Below, piece after piece: positions 1 to 7,235 of a stretch of 64,000 nucleotides of DNA; position 1 is the stretch's first letter; the number at the start of each line of letters is the position of its first letter. The translations under genes and the position numbers were made by a program. The notes below the pieces were generated by a model that did no database searches, was not told where the DNA came from, and saw nothing but the letters and a program-made list of their open reading frames with translations. The stretch comes from Alkalibacillus flavidus (GTDB taxonomy: Bacteria; Bacillota; Bacilli; Bacillales; Alkalibacillaceae): contig NZ_JBEPMX010000001.1 of the NCBI RefSeq assembly GCF_040545925.1, forward strand, positions 1 through 64,000. The letters are read 5' to 3'.

Positions 1-260
1 TTGGAGCATCTCATAAGCTACAGCTAATCTTAGATAACAAGCTAACGTTTCTACTAGACTAGGGTCATTTACACAAAATTATTGACACTCCCTAAATTGA
101 AAATTTTTAAATTTTTAAATTTATATTTTAAACAAAAATACAATAAACAAGTGTATTTTTCAACCAATAATGATTTAAATTCTTACTCAATTTATATATA
201 TTAGAAATTTATTAAATTTTATAGTATAATTTTCTCATAATTTAAACTAGGAGGCAAACA
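1..260. other. AT-rich intergenic region
   Basis: Very AT-rich sequence with runs of A and T upstream of the 148-aa hypothetical gene. It probably carries that gene's promoter, but no single -35/-10 pair stands out. No gene, RNA or repeat is recognisable. Confidence 0.5.
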
Positions 261-707
261 ATGCTAAATAAATTTAAGGACAAATTCGCGGACTTTAGTC
301 AAAATGGTGTACCAATTAAAGTCACACAAACAATGCTAGAAGAGCTCATTCGTTATCATTCAAGTGAGGCAGATATTAATGTTGATATTGAACCTGGTCA
401 GATTAGAATTTATGGTTCCAAAGAAGTGAGTAAAATGAAAATTAAAAAGAATGTCTCTTTTGAAGCAGTCCTAGAGTCTGTGCATGCTGAAAAGAGAATG
501 ATTGAATTTAAGTTGACTAAATTAAAACCAGTTGATTTAGATTTTATCAATAAAAAGTTATTTAACCGCCCGCCATTTTTACAGTATCAAGATCGCCATG
601 TGAAAATGGACTTTAATAGCTGGGAAATTGTACAAAGTGTCCCGGTAGGTAATATAAAATCGTTTGAGTTTAAGGATGGAGAAATTGAGTTGAAACTTGG
701 TATGTAA
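261..707 (+). CDS. Hypothetical protein, 148 aa
   Basis: I do not recognise this protein. It starts at an ATG preceded by a good Shine-Dalgarno site (AGGAGG at about 250). It has no signal peptide or membrane segment. The C-terminal half alternates hydrophobic and charged residues, which suggests a beta-rich soluble domain. The gene and its flanks are clearly more AT-rich than the genes that follow (Lys AAA, Leu TTA and Ile ATT dominate), so recent transfer or a poorly expressed gene are both possible. Coding is likely because the frame is long, in register with the ribosome site, and in otherwise stop-rich DNA. Confidence 0.8.
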   Translation: MLNKFKDKFADFSQNGVPIKVTQTMLEELIRYHSSEADINVDIEPGQIRIYGSKEVSKMKIKKNVSFEAVLESVHAEKRMIEFKLTKLKPVDLDFINKKLFNRPPFLQYQDRHVKMDFNSWEIVQSVPVGNIKSFEFKDGEIELKLGM

Positions 708-784
708 ATAAAGTTGAATGATAAGTCAATTCTTAATACTCATCCTATGTTAAACTAAACTCAAACCAATAAAGGAGGCCAAAC

Positions 785-1294
785 ATGGACGTTAAATTCC
801 CGATTGGACCACTAGAGGTGCCTGAAGATCCGACGTTAGAAGATGTGCAGGCGTGGATGAAGGATGTTGACACGTATACGATACGATTGCGCGAGATGGT
901 GGATGGTTTGAGTGAAGCGGATTTGCAGAAGACGTATCGTGAGGGTAGTTATACGGTGAAGCAGATGGTGCATCATATTGCGGATTCGCAGTTGAATATG
1001 TATCAGCGGTTGAAGCTTGCTTTGACGGATGATAACCCGAAAGTGCCTGCGTTTGATCAAGACAAATGGGCGGTTCAGCCTGATGCGGCGTTGCCTGTTG
1101 AGAGTTCGATCAAGATGTTAGAAGGGATTAATGAGCGTGTGGTTGCTGTAGGCGCGAACGTGTCCGCAGAAGACTTGAAGCGGGTGTTTACACATCCGGA
1201 TAATGGTGAAATCTCGGTTGCGACGAAATTGGCGAAGCTGTCGTGGCATGAAGAGCATCATTTGGCCCATATTAAGCTTGCGTTGGAACAATAG
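785..1294 (+). CDS. bstA: DinB/YfiT-type bacillithiol transferase (BstA-like)
   Basis: A 169-aa four-helix DinB-superfamily protein close to B. subtilis YfiT. YfiT-type proteins transfer bacillithiol to electrophiles or act as metal-dependent hydrolases in the cytoplasm. The three predicted metal-ligand histidines are visible: the VHHIADS motif (His63/64) and the C-terminal HEEHHLAH motif (His158 and His162, spaced four apart as in YfiT). The N-terminal PIGPLEVPEDP stretch matches the family's opening PIG motif. The start has a GGAGG site at 774-778. A hairpin terminator follows the stop, so it looks monocistronic. Which substrate it uses cannot be read from the sequence. Confidence 0.85.
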   Translation: MDVKFPIGPLEVPEDPTLEDVQAWMKDVDTYTIRLREMVDGLSEADLQKTYREGSYTVKQMVHHIADSQLNMYQRLKLALTDDNPKVPAFDQDKWAVQPDAALPVESSIKMLEGINERVVAVGANVSAEDLKRVFTHPDNGEISVATKLAKLSWHEEHHLAHIKLALEQ

Positions 1295-1308
1295 AGTGAT
1301 TGATTGAG

Positions 1309-1338
1309 AGCTTATCCTTGGGGGTAGGCTCTTTTTTT
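1309..1338 (+). terminator. Terminator of bstA
   Basis: Short hairpin (GAGCTTATCC pairing with a GGGGTAGGCTC arm) followed by seven T residues. Just downstream the T-rich DNA merges into the remains of a 21-bp array and the left end of the ISL3 element. Confidence 0.7.
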
Positions 1339-1348
1339 AATCACGTTT

Positions 1349-1356
1349 TTATTTTT
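1349..1356. repeat. Left target-site duplication of the ISL3 element
   Basis: TTATTTTT, identical to 2993-3000 on the other side of the element. The right copy forms part of the first unit of the 21-bp array at 2997-3049. Confidence 0.9.
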
Positions 1357-1416
1357 GGCTCTACAATATTTGTTGGGGTAGTGGCGCAATTTAGGGTGAA
1401 TTGTGGGATGGTAGCC

Positions 1417-1629
1417 GTTGGTGTCAGGTGATCCGCTTACGGTGGATGCTTGCACCCATAGGGCACAAGTGCAACATCTGCTCAATCTCACTACGTTCGT
1501 TTTTTCGCAGTGTTTTCTATGCAGGGGCACGGCTCGAGCCTCCTCAGCCCAAAAGCGGGGCTTGCGGGGTCTCGAGACGCGTGCTGTTCCCGCAGGCGTC
1601 ACCACCGACGCTCCTCATCTGACACCAAC
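1417..1629. repeat. MITE-like or Bacillaceae intergenic repeat nested in the IS
   Basis: The segment is bounded by inverted repeats GTTGGTGTCAGGTGA (1417-1431) and TCATCTGACACCAAC (1615-1629), 14 of 15 complementary. The interior is GC-richer than its surroundings and contains small palindromes such as GGCTCGAGCC. It recalls dispersed intergenic repeats seen in Bacillus-type genomes. Near its left end, TGATCCGCTTACGGTGGATGC resembles one end of the 314-bp element at 33735-34048, but the similarity is short. It lies between the IS terminal repeat and the transposase and does not disturb the coding frame. Confidence 0.6.
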
Positions 1630-1654
1630 TAAGTGCTCTAATGAAACAAAAAAA

Positions 1655-1720
1655 GCACGCAAGCTCCTTATTTGTTATCCTTGTTTTATACCACTAAAAC
1701 AAAACAAAGGAGCTACGTGC
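1655..1720 (+). promoter_or_regulatory. Hairpin that sequesters the transposase ribosome-binding site
   Basis: AGCTCCTT (1662-1669) is complementary to AAGGAGCT (1707-1714), which contains the transposase Shine-Dalgarno site. GCACG (1655-1659) pairs with CGTGC (1716-1720), giving a 13-bp stem with a small internal loop just before the ATG at 1723. In a transcript reading in from outside, this would hide the ribosome site. Many IS elements use that device to limit transposase made from external promoters. Confidence 0.75.
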
Positions 1721-1722
1721 AT

Positions 1723-2946
1723 ATGTATCTTAACATGACACTACCAGGATTGGAAAGCTTTCGTGTGATTGAGGCAAGAGAAGAGAAAGGGTTTTTTCAT
1801 ATTCATATCGAGCGTCCTCGTGATTGGACACCGTGTCCTGCTTGTCAAACCTTAACACAAAAGGTTCATGACTATCGCTGGCAAAAAATCAAACATAATC
1901 GGTTGTTTAATCGACCGACGTTGATCTGGTACCGAAAACGACGTTATCAATGTCATCACAGGACGTGCCGTAAACGGTTTGATGAACCGAATCAACTCGT
2001 AGATCGTTATCAGCGCCATTCGATTGAGTTCAATCAAGCATTAGGGCTTGAAACGATTCATGGTAAAACGTTCAAGGATACAGCTCAGCGATTTGGTGTA
2101 TCTCCAACGACAGTAATGAGACGCTTTGATGAGATAAGTGAACCACTTTTAACGACAACGCAACAGTTACCATCAATCATTGCGATTGATGATTTTAAGG
2201 GCGATATGGATGGTGAGCGTTTTCAAACGATTGTGACCGATCCGATCAAACGAGAGCCGATTGATATTTTGAAGGATCGTCAAAAAACCACCGTCTATAA
2301 TTATTTGAAAGATCACGCTGATACCGTTAAGGTCGTTGTAATGGATATGAGTCCGTCGTATAAAGCAGCGGTCGATCAAGCGTTAAATCAGCCGATCATT
2401 GTGGCTGATCGCTTTCATTTTGTACGTTATATTTATTGGGCGTTGGACCGTGTCAGACGTCGTGTTCAAAACGTGTTTGATGATTATGATCGTAAGAAAT
2501 GCAAGCGCATGCGTCATGTCTTTATGAAACAGGCTGACATGTTAAGCGCTAAACAAGCATGGTATCTTCATCACTATTGCGATAAATCCGATTTATTAAC
2601 GGATGCTTACTTGCTTAAAGAATGGTTCAACGACTGGTTCGACAACGCTAAAAAGCAAGGACCAAACGCTTTAAATGCCATTAAACAAGGCATGTATCAG
2701 TTTTATGATACCGTCAGAGCATCAGAGATACCCGAGTTTGAAAAAGCAATCGAGACGCTCCAAAATTGGCAGAAAGAAATCATGAATAGTTTTGCGTATA
2801 ATTTACACAACGGTTATGTAGAGGGAATTAATAATCAAACGAAGGTTATTAAGCGCCAAGCATTTGGGTTTAGGCGATTTGATCGAATGCGCCGAAAAGT
2901 GTTATTGCATCACAAATATAAAGAAATACAAGGACAAATGGCATAA
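1723..2946 (+). CDS. ISL3-family transposase
   Basis: A 407-aa ISL3-type DDE transposase. An N-terminal zinc-ribbon region (CPAC near residue 36, then CHHRTC) is followed by a helix-turn-helix stretch (FKDTAQRFGVSPTTVMRRFDE). The catalytic core shows Asp in IAIDDFKG, Asp in VVMDMSPSYK and Glu in NGYVEGINNQTK, the expected DDE order with the SYK motif of the family. The start at 1723 is chosen because AAAGGAG lies 10 bases upstream; a longer reading from 1672 lacks a ribosome site. No frameshift or stop is seen, so the protein is probably functional. Confidence 0.95.
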   Translation: MYLNMTLPGLESFRVIEAREEKGFFHIHIERPRDWTPCPACQTLTQKVHDYRWQKIKHNRLFNRPTLIWYRKRRYQCHHRTCRKRFDEPNQLVDRYQRHSIEFNQALGLETIHGKTFKDTAQRFGVSPTTVMRRFDEISEPLLTTTQQLPSIIAIDDFKGDMDGERFQTIVTDPIKREPIDILKDRQKTTVYNYLKDHADTVKVVVMDMSPSYKAAVDQALNQPIIVADRFHFVRYIYWALDRVRRRVQNVFDDYDRKKCKRMRHVFMKQADMLSAKQAWYLHHYCDKSDLLTDAYLLKEWFNDWFDNAKKQGPNALNAIKQGMYQFYDTVRASEIPEFEKAIETLQNWQKEIMNSFAYNLHNGYVEGINNQTKVIKRQAFGFRRFDRMRRKVLLHHKYKEIQGQMA

Positions 2947-2996
2947 ATAAGGAGTGCCCTCAACTGGGCACCCCAACATTTGACTTAGAACCTTAT

Positions 2997-3049
2997 TTTT
3001 GAAATAACTCCTTAAATTTATCTCAAAACTTCCTTTAAATATTTAAAAA
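2997..3049. repeat. 21-bp-period array, TTATnnnATAA family, 3 units (interrupted by the IS)
   Basis: Cores at 2997 (TTTTGAAATAA), 3018 (TTATCTCAAAA) and 3039 (ATATTTAAAAA), each 11 bp and exactly 21 bp apart, separated by unrelated 10-bp spacers. The array begins at the IS right end. Before insertion it would have followed the bstA terminator directly. A degenerate unit may remain at 1332 on the left side. Confidence 0.8.
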
Positions 3050-3080
3050 GTGAGGCGACTTTTCAAATAAGTCGCCTCAC
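3050..3080. terminator. Bidirectional terminator between the array and the SLH protein gene
   Basis: Strong hairpin with arms of 12 bp (GTGAGGCGACTT and AAGTCGCCTCAC). TTTTTT follows on the plus strand and CTTTTTAAA on the minus strand. It ends the minus-strand gene at 3095-4756. Confidence 0.9.
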
Positions 3081-3094
3081 TTTTTTCATAACTT

Positions 3095-4756
3095 TTATTC
3101 TGCTACAATTTCGTCTTTCATTTCATTTAACGTGACGTCGCCGATCCCTTTAATGAGTTTCATTTCTGTAATGTCGTCAAAGCCGCCGTTTTGGTCGCGG
3201 TAATTGATGACGCGGTTGGCAATGGTTGGGCCGACGTTTGTAATGTCTTGCAAGCGCTCATGGTCGGCTGTGTTCAAGTTGACAGGGTAGCTAACAGCAT
3301 CGTCGCCATTGTTCGAACTTGAATCATCTTGGCCATTTGATGAATCATTTTCAGGTGTTGCTGCTTCGCCGTCCCACGGTTCGACATTCACATCGTACGT
3401 TTGTCCATTGGTTTCGATGACGATATCGTCTTGTGCTGCAGTCGAATATAGTGTCGTGTTAGATGCTTCTAGGCGGTTAACGACTTCATCGTGTGGGTGA
3501 CCGTAAGAATTGTCGGCACCGTATGAAAAGATCGCATATTCTGGTTCAATCGTATCAATAAAGGATTCGGATGAACTTGAATTTGAGCCGTGGTGTCCGA
3601 CTTTATAAACGTCTGTGTTTGCGATGTCGCTATGATTTAGCATGTCTTGTTCGGCTTCAGCTTCAGCGTCACCTGTAAACAAGAAGGACGCTTCATCATA
3701 ACTGACATGAAGGGCGACGGATGCATTATTGATGTCATCACCTTGATTTCCCGCATACACGAACTCTGCTTCTAAATTAGTTTTATCGTTATTGACTAAT
3801 GTTTCGCCCGCTTCAGGTGTATCGAAATCAATTCCCTTTGTGTCGATGGCGTTTTGATAGTCGTCGTACGTTTGAGTCGAGTGTTCAACGCCACTACCGT
3901 AAACATTTTCGACGTTAAACGAATCGAAAACGTCAGTCATACCACCGATATGGTCAGCGTGTGCGTGGGTGGCAATCACGTGGTCGATTGTGTCGATGTT
4001 TTGTTCGTTTAGATAGCTTACAACCTCATCGCTATAAGCTGATTTACCAGCGTCTATTAAAATCGTTTTATCATTTGGAGTTGTGAGTAACGTGCTATCA
4101 CCTTGGCCGACATTGATAAAGTGAACTTCTAAATCACCCTGTGCGACGGGGGTATCGTTTTCGCCTTGTGTCATTGTGCGGTAGATCATTGCTGAAAAAG
4201 CGCCGCGTGTGATGTCGTGACTCGGGCGGTAAGTATCGTCTGGATAGCCGTTCGTAATATCGTTTGCGACGAGTTTTTCGACGTGTTCAGTTTTCCAGTC
4301 GTTTTCTGGGATGTCGGTAAACGGCACGTCTTCTCGGTCATTTAATTCAAATGCTTCACTGATTAATTTGGCCATTTGTCCGCGGTTCACATCATCATTT
4401 GGTCCGAATGTTCCATCAGGATAGCCGTCGATCACGTCCATATCCGTGAGTTTTTGAATGTAACCAGACGCATAACTATCTGGATCAACATCTGGAAACT
4501 CAGTCGTTTGCTTGTCGCCGTTAAGATCAAGAGCTCGTCCTAACATCGTCGCTGCTTGCCCGCGGGTGACGGTCCCACTCGGGTTGAACGAGCCATCTGT
4601 AAGTCCGTTAATAATTGATTCATTCGCTAAATAATCAATTTCCTCACTAAATTGATGACTGTCGGACACGTCTGAAAAATCGGCCGCCGCAGTCGGGAGA
4701 GCCAGCATAACACTTACGGATACAATGCTGACGAGTGACACAAATTTTTTAATCAT
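3095..4756 (-). CDS. Exported SLH protein with ComEC-like metallo-beta-lactamase and ComEA-like HhH domains
   Basis: A 553-aa protein with a signal peptide (cleavage near ALPTAAA, residue 24). Three S-layer homology repeats (about 27-70, 87-130, 145-195) should hold it on the cell wall. A metallo-beta-lactamase domain follows (about 208-450) with HAHADH at 264-269, TGDAE (Asp363) and GHHGSN at 387-392, as in the nuclease-like domain of ComEC. After an acidic Ser/Asn linker, residues 490-553 form a double helix-hairpin-helix resembling the DNA-binding end of ComEA (LNTADHERLQDITNVGP). The likely role is hydrolysis of nucleic acid or a phosphoester outside the cell. The function is inferred from domains only. 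Confidence 0.85.
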   Translation of the reverse strand: MIKKFVSLVSIVSVSVMLALPTAAADFSDVSDSHQFSEEIDYLANESIINGLTDGSFNPSGTVTRGQAATMLGRALDLNGDKQTTEFPDVDPDSYASGYIQKLTDMDVIDGYPDGTFGPNDDVNRGQMAKLISEAFELNDREDVPFTDIPENDWKTEHVEKLVANDITNGYPDDTYRPSHDITRGAFSAMIYRTMTQGENDTPVAQGDLEVHFINVGQGDSTLLTTPNDKTILIDAGKSAYSDEVVSYLNEQNIDTIDHVIATHAHADHIGGMTDVFDSFNVENVYGSGVEHSTQTYDDYQNAIDTKGIDFDTPEAGETLVNNDKTNLEAEFVYAGNQGDDINNASVALHVSYDEASFLFTGDAEAEAEQDMLNHSDIANTDVYKVGHHGSNSSSSESFIDTIEPEYAIFSYGADNSYGHPHDEVVNRLEASNTTLYSTAAQDDIVIETNGQTYDVNVEPWDGEAATPENDSSNGQDDSSSNNGDDAVSYPVNLNTADHERLQDITNVGPTIANRVINYRDQNGGFDDITEMKLIKGIGDVTLNEMKDEIVAE

Positions 4757-5091
4757 GTAATCCCCTTTCTATTTTATGCAAGATAGAATGATAGCAGATG
4801 TTCCGATTGATAGATTGGTGGTATTAATGGGAATATCTGCAACTGTTATCATTGTATATCAGTTTCCACCTGAAGTCTAATTGTCTACTCGGAATTATCT
4901 CATAATCCCCTTAGATTATGAGATAATTCCGTTAGTTTATGAGATAATTCAGCGAGATTATGAGATAAAGTCAGGAGATTATCTCATAATGTCGAGGAAT
5001 TATTTGATAATTTATGAAGATGCTTAACTTGTCATGGGGTGTTTTGCATTTTATAATTTATATGGTTAATGAAAATAAGGGGGGTTATGAG
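4757..5091. other. Divergent intergenic region holding a 21-bp array
   Basis: The region lies between the SLH protein gene (minus) and the thioredoxin gene (plus), so it should contain both promoters. Apart from the array at 4895-5010 I see no gene. This is the only array here placed between divergent genes. Confidence 0.6.
4895..5010. repeat. 21-bp-period array, TTATnnnATAA family, 6 units
   Basis: Cores start at 4895, 4916, 4937, 4958, 4979 and 5000, all exactly 21 bp apart: TTATCTCATAA, TTATGAGATAA three times, TTATCTCATAA, TTATTTGATAA. The 10-bp spacers differ. The central triplet flips between CTC and GAG, so cores occur in both orientations, and neighbouring opposite cores could form 11-bp RNA hairpins with 10-nt loops. 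Confidence 0.93.
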
Positions 5092-5424
5092 ATGACAGAG
5101 ATGATTAATCAAGAACAATTTGAGAACGTGATCGCGGGTGAAGAGCGTGTCGTCGTTAAAATTTCGGCTGATTGGTGCCCAGATTGTAAGCGTATGGACT
5201 TTTTCATCGGGAGTGTGCTAGAGGATCTTGAATCGTTCCCGTTTTACGAGTTAAATAAAGATGAGTATCCAGAGGTCGCTGAAAAATACGATGTGATGGG
5301 GATTCCGAGTTTGCTCGTCTTTCAGAATGGTGAAAAAATCGGTCACTTACACAGCGCGAACGCGAAGACGCCTGATGAGGTTTCTGAGTTTTTAAGTCAA
5401 TATTTCAATGCTGTTTCGGCCTAA
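5092..5424 (+). CDS. Thioredoxin-family protein
   Basis: A 110-aa thioredoxin-fold protein with the redox motif Trp-Cys-Pro-Asp-Cys (WCPDC, residues 28-32) and the cis-proline motif GIPS near residue 71. CPDC instead of CGPC is typical of YtpP-like thioredoxins of Bacillus. It should act as a cytoplasmic disulfide reductase. The start at 5092 has a GGGGGG/GGAG-like site just upstream. A reading from 5014 would add 26 residues that overlap the array edge and look noncoding. A terminator follows and separates it from the converging tRNA gene. Confidence 0.85.
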   Translation: MTEMINQEQFENVIAGEERVVVKISADWCPDCKRMDFFIGSVLEDLESFPFYELNKDEYPEVAEKYDVMGIPSLLVFQNGEKIGHLHSANAKTPDEVSEFLSQYFNAVSA

Positions 5425-5433
5425 TAATAGCAA

Positions 5434-5468
5434 TCGACCGGTCATCTTCCGAGGTGGCCGGTTATTTT
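5434..5468 (+). terminator. Terminator of the thioredoxin gene
   Basis: GC-rich hairpin (ACCGGTCA with TGGCCGGT) followed by TTATTTTTA. Confidence 0.75.
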
Positions 5469-5474
5469 TATCAT

Positions 5475-5513
5475 AAAAAAATACGCCCAACCGATTGAGT
5501 ATCAGTTGGACGC
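5475..5513 (-). terminator. Terminator of tRNA-Val
   Basis: On the minus strand GCGTCCAAC pairs with GTTGGGCG and is followed by a run of seven T residues. Confidence 0.75.
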
Positions 5514-5523
5514 ATTTACCTAG

Positions 5524-5595
5524 TGACTCCGGCTGGATTCGAACCAGCGACCCCTTGCCTGTCAAGCAAGTGCTCTCCCACTGAGCTACGGAGTC
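5524..5595 (-). tRNA. tRNA-Val (anticodon GAC)
   Basis: Complete cloverleaf on the minus strand. The acceptor stem is GACTCCG/CGGAGTC, the D arm GCTC...GAGC, and the anticodon stem CTTGC/GCAAG with loop TTGACAG, giving GAC. The T arm is GCTGG/CCAGC with TTCGAAT. The discriminator is A and CCA is not encoded. It stands alone with its own terminator rather than in an rRNA-linked cluster. Confidence 0.95.
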
Positions 5596-5695
5596 GTGTT
5601 TTGAAAATGTCATAGACGTTTTGTCGACAAGTACTAATATAATAGCTTATAATGTTTATGTCAACACTTTTTGAAAAAGTCGGAGGTAAATTTTT

Positions 5696-5887
5696 ATGAT
5701 ACCGCGAATGTTAACGTATTTGTTGCTAGGCATTGTGTTATTAGCAGGGGTTGCGTATTTCCTGCCACAATATATTCATTATATTTGGATTGCCTTGTCA
5801 GTCGCTTTTGTGTTTGGCTTAGCAATGCTTGTTTATATTTATGGCAAGCGAGTGTTATTATTAATGAAAGAATTGAAAAAAGATTAG
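5696..5887 (+). CDS. Small two-helix membrane protein
   Basis: A 63-aa protein with two predicted membrane helices (about 6-26 and 29-50) and a basic C-terminal tail (KRVLLLMKELKKD). The start has GGAGG at about 5681. I do not recognise the family. It is followed 24 bp later by the gamma-glutamylcyclotransferase gene, so the two may be co-transcribed with the GIY-YIG gene. Confidence 0.7.
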   Translation: MIPRMLTYLLLGIVLLAGVAYFLPQYIHYIWIALSVAFVFGLAMLVYIYGKRVLLLMKELKKD

Positions 5888-5911
5888 TAAGAGTTAACTG
5901 GGGATGGTCGT

Positions 5912-6763
5912 ATGGGAGTATTAATGTTTGTTTATGGGACGTTGCGCCATGGCGAACGGAATCATGGATTGATAGAAGACGAGAGGGCGGTAGCTTATCA
6001 GGCGTCGGTTTCTGGAAAATTGGTCGATACGGGCGAAGGGTTTCCTGCTATCGTCTTAGATGATACGTCGCGAGTGTTTGGTGAAGTGTATGATGTGTCG
6101 GAAAACATTTTGGCTAAGGTTGATGCGTTAGAAGGGGTTGATCCTCGAGGGGCGCCTTTTTATGACCGAAAAGTTGTGACGGTGTCGACTGACCATGGTG
6201 ATGTAAAAGCTTATACATATGTGATGACGAATGAACAAGTGGATGGTTTGCAAGAGATTGCCTCTGGTGATTGGCGGTTAGACCGCGTGTTGTCGCAAAC
6301 ATTACCATATTATTTTGCTTACGGCTCGTGTATGGATGATAAACGGATTAAGCAAGCTGGCATGTACGATGAATTTACGCGATTAGGTGCAGGTGTTTTA
6401 GACGGGTATGCGTTAAGGTTTTCGACGTACGTATCAGATGGTGGTCGAGCGGATATTGTTGAAGCGGACGAATCGGTTGAAGGTGTTGTCTATGAGATTA
6501 CTCTTCAGGGTAAAGCGTATTTGTACGAACGTGAAGGGGTGCATATTGGAAAATACCGCCCGGCGATCGTTGATGTTGATTTTGAAGGGCAAATGGTCCC
6601 GATGCTGACGTTTATTGTGATCGATAAACAGCCGGAGTTTGCGCCGCCTGATCATTATTTAAGTGAGATTTTGCGCGGGGGTGCGCCGGATTTAAGCATG
6701 CCGTATTTGGCGACGGTTCATAATCGGGTGGAAGCGTTGCGCGGGTCCGGGGTGAGGACGTAA
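5912..6763 (+). CDS. Tandem gamma-glutamylcyclotransferase-like (AIG2) protein
   Basis: A 283-aa protein with two GGCT/AIG2 folds. Domain 1 (about 1-125) opens with MFVYGTLRHGERN, the substrate-binding YGTLR motif of the family. Domain 2 (about 130-255) opens with YYFAYGSCMDDKR, the YGS variant. GGCT enzymes cyclise gamma-glutamyl amines to 5-oxoproline. Fused tandem copies of this type (YkqA-like) occur in Bacillaceae. The ribosome site is weak (GGGGATGG), and an ATG at 5924 that begins MFVYG is an alternative start. The exact substrate is unknown. Confidence 0.8.
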   Translation: MGVLMFVYGTLRHGERNHGLIEDERAVAYQASVSGKLVDTGEGFPAIVLDDTSRVFGEVYDVSENILAKVDALEGVDPRGAPFYDRKVVTVSTDHGDVKAYTYVMTNEQVDGLQEIASGDWRLDRVLSQTLPYYFAYGSCMDDKRIKQAGMYDEFTRLGAGVLDGYALRFSTYVSDGGRADIVEADESVEGVVYEITLQGKAYLYEREGVHIGKYRPAIVDVDFEGQMVPMLTFIVIDKQPEFAPPDHYLSEILRGGAPDLSMPYLATVHNRVEALRGSGVRT

Positions 6764-6775
6764 GGAGTGTAATGG

Positions 6776-7033
6776 ATGTATTATATTTATATGCTGCGTT
6801 GCCGTGATGGCTCGTTATATACGGGTTATACGAATGATGTGGATGCGCGGGTCGCAAAACATCAAGCAGGGGAAGCGGCGAAATATACGCGTGCGAAACG
6901 GCCGGTTGAGCTCGTCTATCAAGAGGTGTATGAGACAAAGTCAGAAGCGATGCGTCGTGAAGCAGCGATTAAGCAATTACATAAGCGAGCGAAGGAACAG
7001 TTGGTTCGCACAAAGCCATTAGAAGTACAGTAA
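6776..7033 (+). CDS. GIY-YIG nuclease-superfamily protein (UPF0213/YazA-like)
   Basis: An 85-aa single-domain GIY-YIG protein. The motif appears as YYIYMLRCRDGSLYTGYT, followed by the conserved Arg (VDARVAKHQAG) and Glu (AMRREAAIKQL). Such small proteins (YazA/YhbQ type) are taken to be nucleases acting on damaged or structured DNA, but the cellular role is uncertain. AAGGAG lies 9 bp before the ATG. It begins 13 bp after the preceding gene and is the last gene before a weak terminator and a 21-bp array. Confidence 0.9.
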   Translation: MYYIYMLRCRDGSLYTGYTNDVDARVAKHQAGEAAKYTRAKRPVELVYQEVYETKSEAMRREAAIKQLHKRAKEQLVRTKPLEVQ

Positions 7034-7058
7034 ACCTGCGGAGAGTGGGTTTATTTTT
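7028..7058 (+). terminator. Weak terminator after the GIY-YIG gene
   Basis: AAACC pairs with GGTTT around a loop of about 12 nt, followed by ATTTTTTT. Confidence 0.5.
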
Positions 7059-7073
7059 TTCGCGCGTCGTCAC

Positions 7074-7210
7074 TTATTTCAAAAACACGTTTAGTTATTT
7101 AAAAACTCACTCGAGTTATTAAATAAATTCGAGAAGATATTTCATAACTGCGCGAACTTATTTCATAACTACGCGCAGTTATCTCATAAATTCGAGAAGT
7201 TATTTCAAAA
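7074..7210. repeat. 21-bp-period array, TTATnnnATAA family, 7 units
   Basis: Cores start at 7074, 7095, 7116, 7137, 7158, 7179 and 7200, each exactly 21 bp apart: TTATTTCAAAA, TTATTTAAAAA, TTATTAAATAA, ATATTTCATAA, TTATTTCATAA, TTATCTCATAA, TTATTTCAAAA. Spacers are 10 bp and mostly different; ATTCGAGAAG occurs twice (7127 and 7190). The array lies between the terminators of two converging genes. Confidence 0.95.
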
Positions 7211-7235
7211 CTGAATCGAGCTAATCATATAAAAA

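Larger units (their letters stand above)
1357..2992 (+). mobile_element. Complete ISL3-family insertion sequence with 8-bp target duplication
   Basis: The element is bounded by imperfect terminal inverted repeats of about 23 bp (1357-1379 and 2970-2992). They share GG-TCTA at the tip and GTTGGGGT inside, 16 of 23 positions by hand. Both ends abut the direct repeat TTATTTTT (1349-1356 and 2993-3000). An 8-bp duplication and GG-TCT tips are typical of ISL3. The single transposase gene is intact. A separate 213-bp inverted-repeat-bounded segment (1417-1629) lies inside the left noncoding part and raises the length to 1636 bp. The target was a 21-bp-period array that continues at 2997-3049. Confidence 0.93.

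Noticed and set aside
1312..1738. Overlapping frames across the left part of the ISL3 element
   Set aside because: They lie in noncoding repeat DNA on both strands, lack ribosome sites and are compatible with the GC-rich nested segment alone.
5671..6063. A 130-aa frame overlapping the small membrane protein and cyclotransferase starts
   Set aside because: It overlaps two better-supported genes in another frame and has an unnatural Trp/Arg/Cys-rich composition.
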